Assembly (NCBI GenBank): GCA_035420085.1
Contig: DAOLUH010000001.1
Location: 124,001 to 188,000 of the forward strand
From: DSWT01 sp035420085
GTDB taxonomy: Bacteria > Chloroflexota > Anaerolineae > B4-G1 > SLSP01
Direction: 5' to 3'
Length of the DNA stretch: 64,000 nucleotides
Shown here: piece after piece, positions 46,498 through 55,900 of the stretch
Position numbering within the stretch: the first letter of the stretch is position 1
Layout: each line of letters begins with the position of its first letter
Made by a program: the position numbers and the translations under genes
Notes under the pieces: generated by a model
Seen by the model: the letters and a program-made list of their open reading frames with translations, nothing else
The model's database searches: none
What the model was told of the DNA's origin: nothing

Positions 46498-47464
46498 AAT
46501 ACTGCGCGTACCACGCCAACGTTTCGACCAGAGCTGCTTCGCGCGACCAGGCCGGCTGCCAGCCAATCGCCGCTTCGATCTTTGCGCTGTTGAGATACTG
46601 GTCCTTGATCTCGTTTTTGACTTCGTTGAGCACAATGGGCTGCATCCGGGGATGCGGTGACAGCGAGAGGATCAACCGGGTCATTTCCAACACGCTCATC
46701 GGCTCGTCGGTGCTGCAATTGAACGCTTGCCCGCGAATATCCGGGCGATCCAGCGCCTCGGCGAGCATCATGTAAGCGCGCACGGCATCGCGGACGTAGA
46801 GGTAGTCGCGGACGAAGGTGCCGTCGGAGCGGATGATCGGCGCTTTGCCTTGCAATGCGCTGCGAATTGTGCCGGGGATGAGACGGTTCCAGTTGAGATC
46901 GCCGCCGCCATAAAGATTGGCGCAGCGGGTGATGGCGATGGGCATATTGTATGTTCTGGCATAAGTCTGCGCGATGAGGTCAGCGGCGCTCTTGGAAACG
47001 TCGTAGGGATGTTCGCCGTGCAGCGGCATGTCTTCGGTGTAGGGCAAGATGGGTTGTGTACCGTAGGCTTTGTCGCTGGAGGCGACGAGGATGCGTTTGA
47101 CACTGGAGACGCGGCGCGCTGCTTCGAGCGTAATCCACGTTCCACGCACGTTGGTCTCGAAAGTCGAAAGCGGCGCCCGGTTGGCGATCCCTACGATGGT
47201 CTGCGCCGCCAGATGGAAGACGGTGTCAATCTCGTACTCGTTCAGTACGCGCTCCATCGTGACGTAATCGGTGACGTCGCCGCACGCGACGCGGATGCGC
47301 TCGATCACGCCGGAGCGCACGAGGTGCGACTGTGGCACATCGTCGCGGATCAGTCCGACGACGTCGGCGCCAGCCTCAACGAGCGTTTGCGTGAGCCATG
47401 AACCGAGTAGACCCGTGCAGCCTGTGACCAGGACGGGACGATCGCGCCAGAAAGATGTGTTCAT
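46469..47464 (-). CDS. rfbG: CDP-glucose 4,6-dehydratase-like
   Basis: The 331-residue protein is an extended SDR dehydratase: 'VLVTGCTGLLGSWLTQTLVEAG', 'GDVTDYVTMERVLNEYEIDTVFHLAAQTIVGIANRAPLSTFETNVRGTWITLEAAR', 'ASSDKAYG', catalytic 'YDVSKSAADLI', and 'NLYGGGDLNWNRLIPGTIRSALQGKAPIIRSDG', a phrase typical of CDP-glucose dehydratases. It converts CDP-glucose to CDP-4-keto-6-deoxyglucose, the RfbH substrate. AAGGAGGTAACTG precedes ATG. The upstream neighbour is rfbF, across a 130-bp gap of array sequence. Its C-terminus ends in repeat-coded 'YKLKVEG'. Confidence 0.9.
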   Translation of the reverse strand: MNTSFWRDRPVLVTGCTGLLGSWLTQTLVEAGADVVGLIRDDVPQSHLVRSGVIERIRVACGDVTDYVTMERVLNEYEIDTVFHLAAQTIVGIANRAPLSTFETNVRGTWITLEAARRVSSVKRILVASSDKAYGTQPILPYTEDMPLHGEHPYDVSKSAADLIAQTYARTYNMPIAITRCANLYGGGDLNWNRLIPGTIRSALQGKAPIIRSDGTFVRDYLYVRDAVRAYMMLAEALDRPDIRGQAFNCSTDEPMSVLEMTRLILSLSPHPRMQPIVLNEVKNEIKDQYLNSAKIEAAIGWQPAWSREAALVETLAWYAQYLGYKLKVEG

Positions 47465-47472
47465 TCAGTTAC

Positions 47473-47596
47473 CTCCTTGTTGGGAGTAGGGAGTAAGGGG
47501 TAAGGAGTAGAGTAGGGAGTAGGGAGTAGGAATATTCGATTACTCGCAACTCGCAACTCATAACTCTTAACTCATAACTCTTAACTCGCAATTCTT
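47473..47596. repeat. GTAGGGA 7-mer then AACTCNN 7-mer arrays
   Basis: GTAGGGA/GTAAGGG/GTAAGGA/GTAGA/GTAGGGA/GTAGGGA/GTAGGAA (47483-47533) is followed by AACTCGC/AACTCAT/AACTCTT/AACTCAT/AACTCTT/AACTCGC (47544-47592). Together they fill nearly the whole gap between rfbF and rfbG. Confidence 0.88.
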
Positions 47597-48372
47597 CACC
47601 AGATTTTCCACGGCGCGCCTTGTTCCCACAGTGCGGTGAGTTCTTGCGCCTCTTTGAACGTGTCCATCGCGCGCCAAAAGCCGTGATGTTCGTAGACGGC
47701 CAATTGCCCATCGGCGGCCAGGTTGTGGAACGGATCGCGCTCCAGGATCAGGTCATCGCCACCCTGGAGATACCGGAGCGCGTCGCGTTCAAAGACCAGA
47801 AAGCCGCCATTGATGAGGGTCTCGACCAGGGGTTTTTCCTGGAATCCTGTCACTTTGCCTTGCCCGTTCGTTTCGAGGATGCCAAACCGCGAGAAGGCGC
47901 GCACGCCTGTCATCGTAACGAGCAGCCCATGCCGCTTGTGGAAGGCCAGCAGCGCGTGCAAGTCAATGTCGGCGACGCCATCGGCGTATGTGACGAAGAA
48001 ACGCGGCGTGGTCACGTAACGTGCAGCTTTACGCACCCGCGCGCCGGTCATCGTTTCTGGCCCGGTCTCGGCGAAGGTGATGCGCCAGCCGGCCGTGTCG
48101 TTGGGGGTGTGGAACGTCGGCGTGCCATCGCCCAACGCCAGCGTGAAGTCACGGCTCTGCCAGTCATATTCCAGGAAATAGCGTTTGATCAGGTCGCCTT
48201 GATAACCGAGCGCCAGAATGAAATCGGTAAAACCCTGCGCCGCATAGATTTTCATGACATGCCATAATACCGGGCGCTCGCCGATTTCGACCAATGGCTT
48301 GGGGATGGTGCGATCCCCCATGCGGGTTCCTTTGCCGCCACAGAGGATGATTACGGGAATGGATTCATTCAT
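47596..48372 (-). CDS. rfbF: Glucose-1-phosphate cytidylyltransferase
   Basis: The 258-residue protein is a sugar nucleotidyltransferase with 'VIILCGGKGTRMGDRTIPKPLVEIGERPVLWHVMKIYAAQGFTDFILALGYQGDLIKRYFLEY', the RfbF form of the GGxGTR signature. Family phrases such as 'VTYADGVADIDLHALLAFHKRHG', 'FQEKP', 'INGGFLVFE' and 'FWRAMDTFKEAQEL' follow. It makes CDP-glucose from glucose-1-phosphate and CTP, the entry to CDP-3,6-dideoxyhexoses. It is the first gene of the operon rfbF-rfbG-reductase-rfbH-GT2. A possible promoter lies 135-160 bp upstream. Confidence 0.95.
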   Translation of the reverse strand: MNESIPVIILCGGKGTRMGDRTIPKPLVEIGERPVLWHVMKIYAAQGFTDFILALGYQGDLIKRYFLEYDWQSRDFTLALGDGTPTFHTPNDTAGWRITFAETGPETMTGARVRKAARYVTTPRFFVTYADGVADIDLHALLAFHKRHGLLVTMTGVRAFSRFGILETNGQGKVTGFQEKPLVETLINGGFLVFERDALRYLQGGDDLILERDPFHNLAADGQLAVYEHHGFWRAMDTFKEAQELTALWEQGAPWKIW

Positions 48373-48395
48373 ATCTTATGCCTGCCGCGAAATAT

Positions 48396-48460
48396 CGAAT
48401 GTAAAACGCGAAACGTGAAACTGCGTCTGGGTATCCGCCACGTTTCACGTTTCACACTGT
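48396..48460. repeat. ACGTTTCAC hairpin array
   Basis: GTAAAACGCGAAACGTGAAAC and CACGTTTCACGTTTCACAC can pair over a spacer of about 20 nt. It lies in the rfbF leader region. Confidence 0.8.
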
Positions 48461-48506
48461 GTAAAGTCATCATCCTGCGTCCTGGTGGGTTGATGTGACC
48501 AGCGGT

Positions 48507-48534
48507 ATGGTAACACGGCGGGGCGTTTTGTCAA
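48507..48534 (-). promoter_or_regulatory. Possible promoter of the rfb operon
   Basis: Minus-strand TTGACA (48534-48529), a 16-bp spacer and TACCAT (48512-48507). The -10 box is weak. The array hairpin at 48396-48460 would lie in the leader of the transcript. Confidence 0.45.
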
Positions 48535-48663
48535 CCGCTGAATTTGACAACCATCCAGTTCGCTGTACAACTGAGATGCTGAACGGGGGGCAAACATCTC
48601 GTGTGCGCCTCACGGGGAGGTGTTTGCCCAGACGGTGGCGAGGGTGCGGAAAGGAGGTGTGCT

Positions 48664-49293
48664 GTGGCCGTAATCACGATTTCTCGTGAACTGGGGAGCA
48701 ATGGGGACGCCATTGCTGACATGGTATGTGAGAAATTAGGATACCGCCGGGTGGATAAGGCTATCATGATGCAGATCGCCCAGGAGGCGGGTGTTGATGT
48801 GGAAGCTGTTTTGGAAAAAGAACGCGACGTGACGCAGCGCGCGCGGCTGGTCAGTGGCGAGATGACCTCTTTGTACCGCAAGCAAACCTCGGCTTTTGAG
48901 AAAAAGGGCGCGCTCGACGACAAAACCTACGAGCAAGTAGTGCGCGAGAGGCTAGAACGTTTTGCGCAAGAGGGCAACGTCATCATTGTGGGACGCGGCG
49001 GGCAGATGGTGTTGAGCGCGTGGCCGACGGCGCTGCACGTGCGTCTCTATGCGCCGCCCGAAGTGCGCGTCCGGCGGCTTATGGAGCGCGACGGCCTATC
49101 GCAGGCGGAGGCCGAACGGCGCATTGAGCAATCCGACGAACAAAAACGCCAGTATATCCGCCATTGGCACAACAACGCCGATTGGCGGAATTCTAAGTAT
49201 TATCATCTGTCCATTGATACGGCGCGCATTGCGCCGGAGACGGCTGCCCAGATCATCATCCTGGCAGCGCGCGATATAGATACTGTCCGCTGA
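48664..49293 (+). CDS. Cytidylate-kinase-like family protein
   Basis: The 209-residue protein starts at GTG 48664, selected by AAAGGAGGTGTGCT. Its N-terminus 'VITISRELGSNGDAIADMVCEKLGYRRVDKAIM' has the cytidylate_kin2 pattern, where 'ISREFGSGG' replaces a classical P-loop. 'VIIVGRGGQMVL', 'VRLYAPPEVRVRRLMERDGLSQAEAERRIEQSDEQKRQYIRHWH' and 'YYHLSIDTARIAPETAAQIII' follow the P-loop kinase order. It may phosphorylate CMP/dCMP or another nucleotide; the family is poorly characterised. It is divergent from the rfb operon, which needs CTP, but the link is only positional. Confidence 0.85.
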   Translation: MAVITISRELGSNGDAIADMVCEKLGYRRVDKAIMMQIAQEAGVDVEAVLEKERDVTQRARLVSGEMTSLYRKQTSAFEKKGALDDKTYEQVVRERLERFAQEGNVIIVGRGGQMVLSAWPTALHVRLYAPPEVRVRRLMERDGLSQAEAERRIEQSDEQKRQYIRHWHNNADWRNSKYYHLSIDTARIAPETAAQIIILAARDIDTVR

Positions 49294-49334
49294 GCTTTCT
49301 GTTCTCTACTTTGACAAAATCAACGCGAGGAAAA

Positions 49335-49823
49335 ATGACGAAAAAAAATTGGTTAACTCATATCGGCGTCTATCTATTGTGGGCCGTGTTGGTCGCTCTG
49401 GGCTTTTGGTTCTTGATCCTGAGCCGCGAAGCCTTTCTCACGGCTGCGGCATACTACGTGGGGGATTCGTTCACGCGAGGGTGGCAGGTCCGTTTCTACG
49501 ATAAAATTTTCTTTTTGTTTGTGGGTTTGCTGCTGCTGATTTTTATCTACGTGACTGAAAATTATCTGCGTGAAGGGATCGAGAAACATAACGTTCTGCG
49601 CCGTTTTATGAAGGTCGTGGGGTGGGTGCTGCTCTTAATTGCCGCGACGGATATAGTGTTGCTGGTTCTACAGGGTTTTACCGGCGCCGGCTTGCTGCGC
49701 TGGCTGGTCATTGTCGCTGAAGTGGGATTGGGCGCGGCGTTTTCCTGGATTAGCCGTCGCCCGGCGGCTACCGCTCGCCCAAGTCCGCCCAGCCTTGAGA
49801 CCGGGGGCCGTCCCAACGCATAG
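49335..49823 (+). CDS. Small polytopic membrane protein
   Basis: The 162-residue protein has four hydrophobic segments: 'IGVYLLWAVLVALGFWFLIL', 'KIFFLFVGLLLLIFIYVTENYL', 'VVGWVLLLIAATDIVLLVL' and 'LLRWLVIVAEVGLGAAFSWI'. A Pro/Arg-rich tail follows. I do not recognise the family. GCGAGGAAAA precedes ATG 49335, 42 bp after the cytidylate-kinase-like gene, so the two may be co-transcribed. Confidence 0.65.
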   Translation: MTKKNWLTHIGVYLLWAVLVALGFWFLILSREAFLTAAAYYVGDSFTRGWQVRFYDKIFFLFVGLLLLIFIYVTENYLREGIEKHNVLRRFMKVVGWVLLLIAATDIVLLVLQGFTGAGLLRWLVIVAEVGLGAAFSWISRRPAATARPSPPSLETGGRPNA

Positions 49824-49858
49824 AGTCTCGACAAGCATTACAAATTGGGAGGAAAACG

Positions 49859-50638
49859 ATGCGTATCAAACAATCCTTGTGCTATCCAATGTTCAAGCCT
49901 GCTGATATGAGCCTGGATGATCTGTTCAAGACCGGCGCGGAGATCGGCTACGCCGCCGTCGAACTGTGGACGCGCGGTCCGGATTTCGAGGAAGTCGTCG
50001 AAACCGCGCACAAATATGGCCTGGTCGTTGCCAGCATGTCTGGTCACAACTCGCTGCCCGATGGGTTGAACAAACGCTCAAACCACGACCGCATCGAGGC
50101 TGAACTGCGCGAATCCATTGACCTCGCGGTACGGCACGGCATCCCCGGCTTGATCTGCTTCAGCGGCAACCGCCAGCCTTTCCAGACAGAGATCGAAGCC
50201 ATCGAGGCCGTCGCCGACGGCTTCAAGCGTATCGCGCCTTACGCCGAGGAGAAGGGCATCAACCTGAACATGGAGCTGCTCAACTCCAAAGTGGATCATC
50301 CCGGCTACCAGTGCGACCACACGGCCTGGGGCGTCGCGGTGTGCGAGCGCGTCAACAGCCCGCGCGTCAAACTGCTTTACGACATCTACCACATGCAGAT
50401 TATGGAAGGCGACATCATCCGCACCATCCGCGACAACATCAAGTGGATCGGCCATTTCCACACGGCAGGCAATCCTGGACGCAACGACATGGACGACACG
50501 CAGGAGATGAACTACGCCGGCATCTGCCGGGGGATTGCCGCGACAGGCTACCCCTACTACGTCGGTCACGAATTCAAGCCGAAGGGCGACCTGATTGAGG
50601 CGCTGCGGAAGGCTTTCGTGCTGTGTGATCAGGAGTGA
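49859..50638 (+). CDS. Hydroxypyruvate isomerase / sugar epimerase-like TIM barrel
   Basis: The 259-residue protein is a xylose-isomerase-like TIM barrel. 'YAAVELWTRGPDFEEVVETAHKYGLVVASMSGHNSLPDGLNK' starts the barrel. Metal ligands are suggested by Glu in 'INLNMELLNSK', Asp and His in 'VKLLYDIYHMQIMEGD', His in 'WIGHFHTAGNPGRND' and Glu in 'YVGHEFKPKGD'. This set and length match the hydroxypyruvate isomerase (Hyi) group, which interconverts hydroxypyruvate and tartronate semialdehyde; other epimerases share the motifs. GGGAGGAAAA precedes ATG. The flavodoxin-like gene follows with coupled translation. Confidence 0.85.
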   Translation: MRIKQSLCYPMFKPADMSLDDLFKTGAEIGYAAVELWTRGPDFEEVVETAHKYGLVVASMSGHNSLPDGLNKRSNHDRIEAELRESIDLAVRHGIPGLICFSGNRQPFQTEIEAIEAVADGFKRIAPYAEEKGINLNMELLNSKVDHPGYQCDHTAWGVAVCERVNSPRVKLLYDIYHMQIMEGDIIRTIRDNIKWIGHFHTAGNPGRNDMDDTQEMNYAGICRGIAATGYPYYVGHEFKPKGDLIEALRKAFVLCDQE

Positions 50639-50640
50639 TG

Positions 50641-51198
50641 ATGAACGTTCTGGTGATCCACTCAAGTCCAAACGATGACGGGTTGACGGCGGCCTGTGCG
50701 ACGGCGGCGCTTGAGGGCGTGCGCGAAGCCGGGGGGACAGCGGACGAAATCCGCCTCAACGATCTGGCCGTCGGCATGTGCCAGGCGTGCAACCGCGGAT
50801 GGGGAACGTGCCAGTCGGCGCACGAATGTCAGGTGCACGACGATTTTCAGGCATTGCACGCGCGCATCTGCCACGCCGACGCGCTGGTTTTGGTCACGCC
50901 CGTCTACTGGGGCGAGATGAGCGAATCGGCGAAGGCGCTCACCGACCGGCTGCGCCGCTGTGAGGCCACGCGCGGCGATGAAAGCTGTCTCGCGGGGAAA
51001 CCCGTGCTCGCCGTCGCGGCGGCGGGCGGCAGCGGCAACGGCACGATCACCTGCCTGCTTAGCATGGAACGCTGGATCCAGCACGTCCGGGCGCGGGTGT
51101 GGGACCTGCTGCCGGTGAATCGCTGGAGCCGCGCGTACAAGCTCACGACGATCCGTGAGGCCGCGCGGGCGATGGCGGCGTCCTTGCCGACGCGCTAA
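50641..51198 (+). CDS. Flavodoxin-like NAD(P)H/FMN oxidoreductase
   Basis: The 185-residue protein has the flavodoxin-like fold of NADPH-dependent FMN reductases and iron-sulfur flavoproteins: 'MNVLVIHSSPNDDGLTAACATAALEGVREAGG' for the phosphate loop and 'ADALVLVTPVYWGEMSESAKALTDRL' for the FMN contact. Between them is a Cys-containing segment 'CQACNRGWGTCQSAHEC', reminiscent of the Fe-S loop of Isf proteins. Starts at 50638 and 50641 are both possible after AGGAG, which overlaps the upstream gene. It converges with miaA with a 4-bp overlap of ends. Confidence 0.82.
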   Translation: MNVLVIHSSPNDDGLTAACATAALEGVREAGGTADEIRLNDLAVGMCQACNRGWGTCQSAHECQVHDDFQALHARICHADALVLVTPVYWGEMSESAKALTDRLRRCEATRGDESCLAGKPVLAVAAAGGSGNGTITCLLSMERWIQHVRARVWDLLPVNRWSRAYKLTTIREAARAMAASLPTR

Positions 51199-52121
51199 GC
51201 CGCACGCAGAAAATCTCGCACGCGTGCGAGCGCGTCGTCGCTGGCTGCGGGATCGAGCCAGTGGATATTGAGGGCTTGCGGGTGGAACCAGGCGTATTGG
51301 CGGCGGATGAAAGCGTGCGTGTCGAGTTTGATGCGCTCGCTGACCTCTGCTAACGTGGCTTCGCCCGCGAAGTAGGGCCGAAATTGCCCATACCCCAGGC
51401 CCGACATCGCAGGGAGCCGCCAATCGTATCCACGTTGCAGCAGTCCTTCAACTTCCGTTGGCAGCCCCGCCGCCATCATCGCTTCCACGCGGGTGTCGGC
51501 GCGGGCGTAGAGCGCCGCGCGCTCCATCGTCAGACCGAGTTGCAGCGTGTAGTAGGGCGGCGGAACGTGGCGGCGCTGCTGCGAGAAAGGCTGTCCTGTT
51601 TTGAGGCAGACTTCCAGGGCGCGGATGATGCGCCGCACGTTGCGCGGGTCTATAAACGCGCTGGCTTCTGGATCGAGGGCGCTGAGGCGCGCCCACAGTT
51701 CGGCGGGGTCTGCGGCGGCTTGCGCCTCCAATGTCGCCCGCAAGGCCGGATCAGGCGCGACTTCTGGCGTCTGCCAACCTTCCAGGAGTGCACGCACGTA
51801 TTGCCCCGTTCCCCCCACCAACAAAGGTATGCGCCCCCGTTGCGCCACATCCGCTATTGCCGCGCGCGCCAGACGGAGAAATTGCGCCAACCCCACGGTT
51901 TCATCCGGGTCGGCAATGTCTATGAGATGGTGAACCACCCGCGCGCGTTCTGCTGCCGTCGGTTTCGCCGTGCCGATGTCCATCCAGCGATAGAACTGCC
52001 GCGAATCGGCGGAGACGATCTCAGCGGCGAGCATCTCACCGAGCGTCAGAGCCAGTGCCGTTTTCCCCACCGCCGTCGGCCCCACAATAGCAATGACGGG
52101 AATTAAAGCATCCTTTTGCAT
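51195..52121 (-). CDS. miaA: tRNA dimethylallyltransferase
   Basis: The 308-residue protein is a full MiaA: P-loop 'IVGPTAVGKTALALTLGEML', 'AEIVSADSRQFYRWMDIGTAKPTAAER', 'HHLIDIADPDETVGLAQFLRLARAAI', 'LLVGGTGQYVRALLEGW', and 'LEVCLKTGQPFSQQRR'. It attaches a dimethylallyl group to A37 of tRNAs reading U-starting codons, which would include the tRNA-Phe of this window (its anticodon loop has A37). ATG 52121 begins the conserved domain, and the upstream frame reads non-conserved sequence. No hfq or mutL neighbours are seen. Confidence 0.95.
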   Translation of the reverse strand: MQKDALIPVIAIVGPTAVGKTALALTLGEMLAAEIVSADSRQFYRWMDIGTAKPTAAERARVVHHLIDIADPDETVGLAQFLRLARAAIADVAQRGRIPLLVGGTGQYVRALLEGWQTPEVAPDPALRATLEAQAAADPAELWARLSALDPEASAFIDPRNVRRIIRALEVCLKTGQPFSQQRRHVPPPYYTLQLGLTMERAALYARADTRVEAMMAAGLPTEVEGLLQRGYDWRLPAMSGLGYGQFRPYFAGEATLAEVSERIKLDTHAFIRRQYAWFHPQALNIHWLDPAASDDALARVRDFLRAA

Positions 52122-52149
52122 ACGCGGGATTGTACCGTATTTTTTGCGA

Positions 52150-52179
52150 TTGACACACTTTCTATTTTGGGCATACAAT
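52150..52179 (+). promoter_or_regulatory. Sigma-70 promoter of the C39-like gene
   Basis: TTGACA (52150-52155) and TACAAT (52174-52179) with an 18-bp spacer lie 73 bp before ATG 52252. Confidence 0.7.
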
Positions 52180-52251
52180 AGGGTCAACTTTTTGGCGAAT
52201 GGAGCTTAGTCAGACTGACGACTATCAAACTGCATGGAAAAGGAGATTGCT

Positions 52252-52887
52252 ATGGCATATACGATGTATTCCCAACTTTACGATGGCTGGAAGCGCGTGA
52301 TGCTCGGCCAAAGCAGCACGACAATTGGACAGTACGGCTGTCTGTTGTGTTCCGTCGCTTCGGGTTTGGCGGATGTCGGCGTGGCTATTGACGGCCTGCC
52401 GCCCGATCCGTCGCGCCTGAATCGTTGGCTGGCGCGCAACGGCGGCTTTATGGCCCCGGTGGACGCGCCGCAGGAGCAGAACCTCTTTGTCTTCGGCGCG
52501 CTGGGCGCGTTAGGCGTGCGTCTGGTTGATTTTGTAGATTGCAGCAACATTCCCGCGCCGCTCGACAAAGTGCAGAACGCGCTGGCACAGTCTAAAAACT
52601 TCGTGGTGATCCAGGTAGATTTCAATCCAGGCGATGGGCAAGTGCAACCGCATTGGGTGCGCGCCGTCGAGTGGTTCGACGGCGACCTCAAAATTATGGA
52701 CCCCTGGCTGGCGGAGCCAGGCTATGACCTGTATCTGATGACTCGCTATGCGTTGCCGACCTGGGATGGTCCGGCGCGCGCCATCTATCGCCTCGCCATC
52801 TACCGCTACGACCTTGCCGGCGTGCCCTTTGCCCCGGGCGTTGAAGCGCCGATCGTGCAAGAAACCCTGTGCGGTTATCCATATTAA
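52252..52887 (+). CDS. Peptidase C39-like protein without signal peptide
   Basis: The 211-residue protein has the Cys-protease landmarks of the C39-like (papain-fold) group: 'TTIGQYGCLLCSVASGLADVG' with the putative nucleophile C30, 'VQPHWVRAVEW' with the His, and 'IMDPW' with an Asp. There is no signal peptide and no ABC-transporter fusion, so a bacteriocin-export role is unlikely. It could be a cytoplasmic or phage-lysin-like hydrolase. AGGAG sets ATG 52252, with a good promoter upstream. The secreted subtilase gene follows after a repeat array. Confidence 0.68.
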   Translation: MAYTMYSQLYDGWKRVMLGQSSTTIGQYGCLLCSVASGLADVGVAIDGLPPDPSRLNRWLARNGGFMAPVDAPQEQNLFVFGALGALGVRLVDFVDCSNIPAPLDKVQNALAQSKNFVVIQVDFNPGDGQVQPHWVRAVEWFDGDLKIMDPWLAEPGYDLYLMTRYALPTWDGPARAIYRLAIYRYDLAGVPFAPGVEAPIVQETLCGYPY

Positions 52888-52938
52888 AACGTAAAACGTG
52901 AAACGTAAAACGCAACTCTTAACTCGTAACTCGTAAAA
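52886..52938. repeat. ACGTAAAAC 7-mer then AACTCGT 7-mer arrays
   Basis: AAAACGTAAAACGTGAAACGTAAAACGC runs directly into AACTCTTAACTCGTAACTCGTAA, joining two unit families seen separately elsewhere. It ends just before the Shine-Dalgarno of the subtilase gene. Confidence 0.85.
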
Positions 52939-52949
52939 GGAGAATAGCA

Positions 52950-55900
52950 ATGAGAATGCACTGGAGGATGCTGAGCAGTATGATCGTGTGTGTGATGCTG
53001 GTGACCGGCTTGCTGTCGCCGTTGCGCGCCGACCGGGCGGCAATATCAGCGACGGTCGCGCCGGATGCAACGCTGCCGGAGGGCAAGCCGCTGGCGGGTC
53101 CGCCGCTGCGCCTGGCTGCCGGGACGTTCGACCCCCTGCGTGAGGCGGGGCCGGGCAGCGCGACTGCGGCTTTGCAGCTCACAGCTTATCCCGGCGACGG
53201 CGCGGGCTACTACCTGGTCCAATTCCAGGGGCCGGTTGCTGCGGCGGATGCGCTGAAGGCCGCCGGTGTGGAGGTGTTCGACTACATTCCCGACTTTGCC
53301 TTCATCGTTAAGATGGGCAACGCCGGGCGTGCTGCCGTCGAACGGATGGCGCAGGTACGGTGGGTGGGGCTCTACCAACCGGCGTACCGGCTCGCGCCTG
53401 ATCTGCTGGCCCGTGCTGAAGCGATAGAAAGCGCGAACGCGCCGGTGGCTGATGAATCCCTCGCCCTTGTCGTCAGCATCTTCCGCAGGGAAGCGGTTGC
53501 GCCGGTGGCCGCCAGCGTCCGGGGGCTGCGTGGCGTCATCCTCGACCAAAGCCAGACGACCTGGCAGAGCAAGCTCAAAGTGACGCTTCCCGCCAGCGCG
53601 CTGGCGCAACTGGCGGCTATTCCTGGCGTGCGCTGGATCGAGCTGGCGCCGCAGTGGAAGTTGCACAACGACAGAGCGGATAACGTCATGGGCGTCCGTG
53701 AGGTGTGGGATACGCAGGGGCTTTACGGCGCCGGGCAGACCGTCGCGGTGTGCGATACCGGCCTCGATAAAGGTTCGACGCTACCTGCCGACCTGCACGA
53801 TGACTTCGAGAACGGCAGCGGCGTCTCGCGTGTGATCGGGCTGTATGATCTGGTTGGCGGCGGCGATGGCGCCGAGGATCGTAACAGTGGGCACGGCACG
53901 CACGTCGCCGGTTCGGTGCTGGGCAATGGCGACCTCTCCGGCGCGACGCCCTCGACCCACACGTACCCGGAGACTGCGCATGTAGGTATGGCGCCAGAAG
54001 CGAACCTGCTCTTTCAGGCTGTGGAAAGTGATGCTGGCGAACTGAGCGGCATCCCACTTGATCTGAACGATCTCTTTCCCCAGGCATACACGGGGGGAGC
54101 GAGATTGCACACCAACAGTTGGGGGGCCGATGAAAGTGGTAAATACACAACCGACTCTGAAGCGGTAGACCAGTATATGTGGGATCACAAAGACTTCACC
54201 ATCTTTTTCTCGGCGGGAAACGCGGGCACTGACGCCAACAAGGATGGTGTTGTAGACCTCGATTCTTTGGGCAGTCCCGCGACGGCGAAAAACTGCGTCA
54301 CCGTCGGCGCTTCAGAGAATAATCGCCCTGAGTTGACTTACACATGGGGCAGCGGTTGGCCTTCCGACTTTCCGACGAACCCGGTGCATGATGACAAAAT
54401 GGCTGATAACATCGCCGGTCTGGCGGCGTTCAGCAGTCGCGGCCCGGTGGATGACTACCGTTATAAGCCGGATGTCGTTGCGCCGGGATCGTTCATCGCT
54501 TCTGTGCGGTCGTCAATGGCAACTGGAACGGGTTGGGGCGTCATTGATACGAATTATATGTACATGGGCGGCACCAGCATGTCCACCCCACTGGTAGCGG
54601 GGGCAGCGGCGATTGTGCGCCAGTTCTATACCGATGTCAAGGGGTACAATACACCGTCGGCGGCCTTGATCAAGGCCACGCTGATCAATGGCGCGACAGA
54701 CATCTACCCCGGCCAGTATGGCACCGGTGCGACGCAGGAAATCCCCGCGACCCGGCCCACGAACGTTGCCGGATGGGGGCGCGTCAACATCCAGAATAGC
54801 ATTTTCCCCACTGCGCCGCGCGCGATGGTCTACGTAGATCAGACGACCGGCCTGGGCACCGCTGCTTCCGATGTCTACAATTATCAGATTACCAGTTCCG
54901 CCGCGCCGTTCCGTGTGACGGTGGTGTGGACGGATTATCCCGGCTCGCCGATGTCCGATGGCGCGTTGGTCAACGACCTGGATCTGACCATCACCGGCCC
55001 TGGTGGGACCATCTACTATCCGAACAAAGCGCTCAACAGTGACGGTTCGCCTTCAGCGACCCACGATCGTGTCAATAACGTGCAAGGCATTGACATCGCC
55101 AGCCCAGCGACCGGTATGTACACCGTCACAGTAAATGGCTTCCACGTCCCGCATGGGCCGCAACCTTACGCTCTGGTTGCTTCTGGCATCTTCAACGTAG
55201 CTAACACCGCGCCGACCCTTGCCAGTCTGCCGGATCTGACACTTGGCTTGGGCGAGAGCCGGGACAATGCTATTGACTTGTGGCAGTACACCTACGATGT
55301 TCTGGATAATGACGCCGACCTTACCTTCTCCATCACCAACGCGCCGCCAGCCGATGCCGGTGTGTCCCTTGACAGCAACCGGTATATTGACATTAACCCA
55401 ACGTCGGGCTTCACGGGTACTGTGCCGGTCGAAGTTCAGGTGATGGATACCGGCGGGCTGACGGATACGGACACGTTCATCATCACCTTCCGCGATGTTG
55501 AGAATTTCCGTGTCTATCTGCCCGTTGTTATACGGCGCTATCCCCCGCTCCCCTACACGCCGACGTTGAGCGCGATTGAAAACAGTGATGGCGATGGTAA
55601 CTATCCAGTGAGTTGGAGCGCGGCGGACCTGGCCTCAACGTATGAATTGCAGGAAGCGACAAATGTGGCTTTTACGGGCGCAACGACAGTCTACAGCGGT
55701 ACGTTAACATCCTGGAATGTTTCTGGCAAACCTAACGGGACTTACTACTATCGCGTCAGAGGCTATAATGCATACGGCTATGGTTCGTGGAGCAATGTTC
55801 AATCTGCGACCGTTGCTCCACCGACGCGGTTCAATGCCACCGCAGACGCCTGCATCCTGCAAGGGTATCCGGGCAACAATGCCGGCGCAACCACGGATAT

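Noticed and set aside
52252..52887. Bacteriocin-processing C39 peptidase
   Set aside because: No ABC transporter fusion and no double-glycine leader peptide gene nearby.
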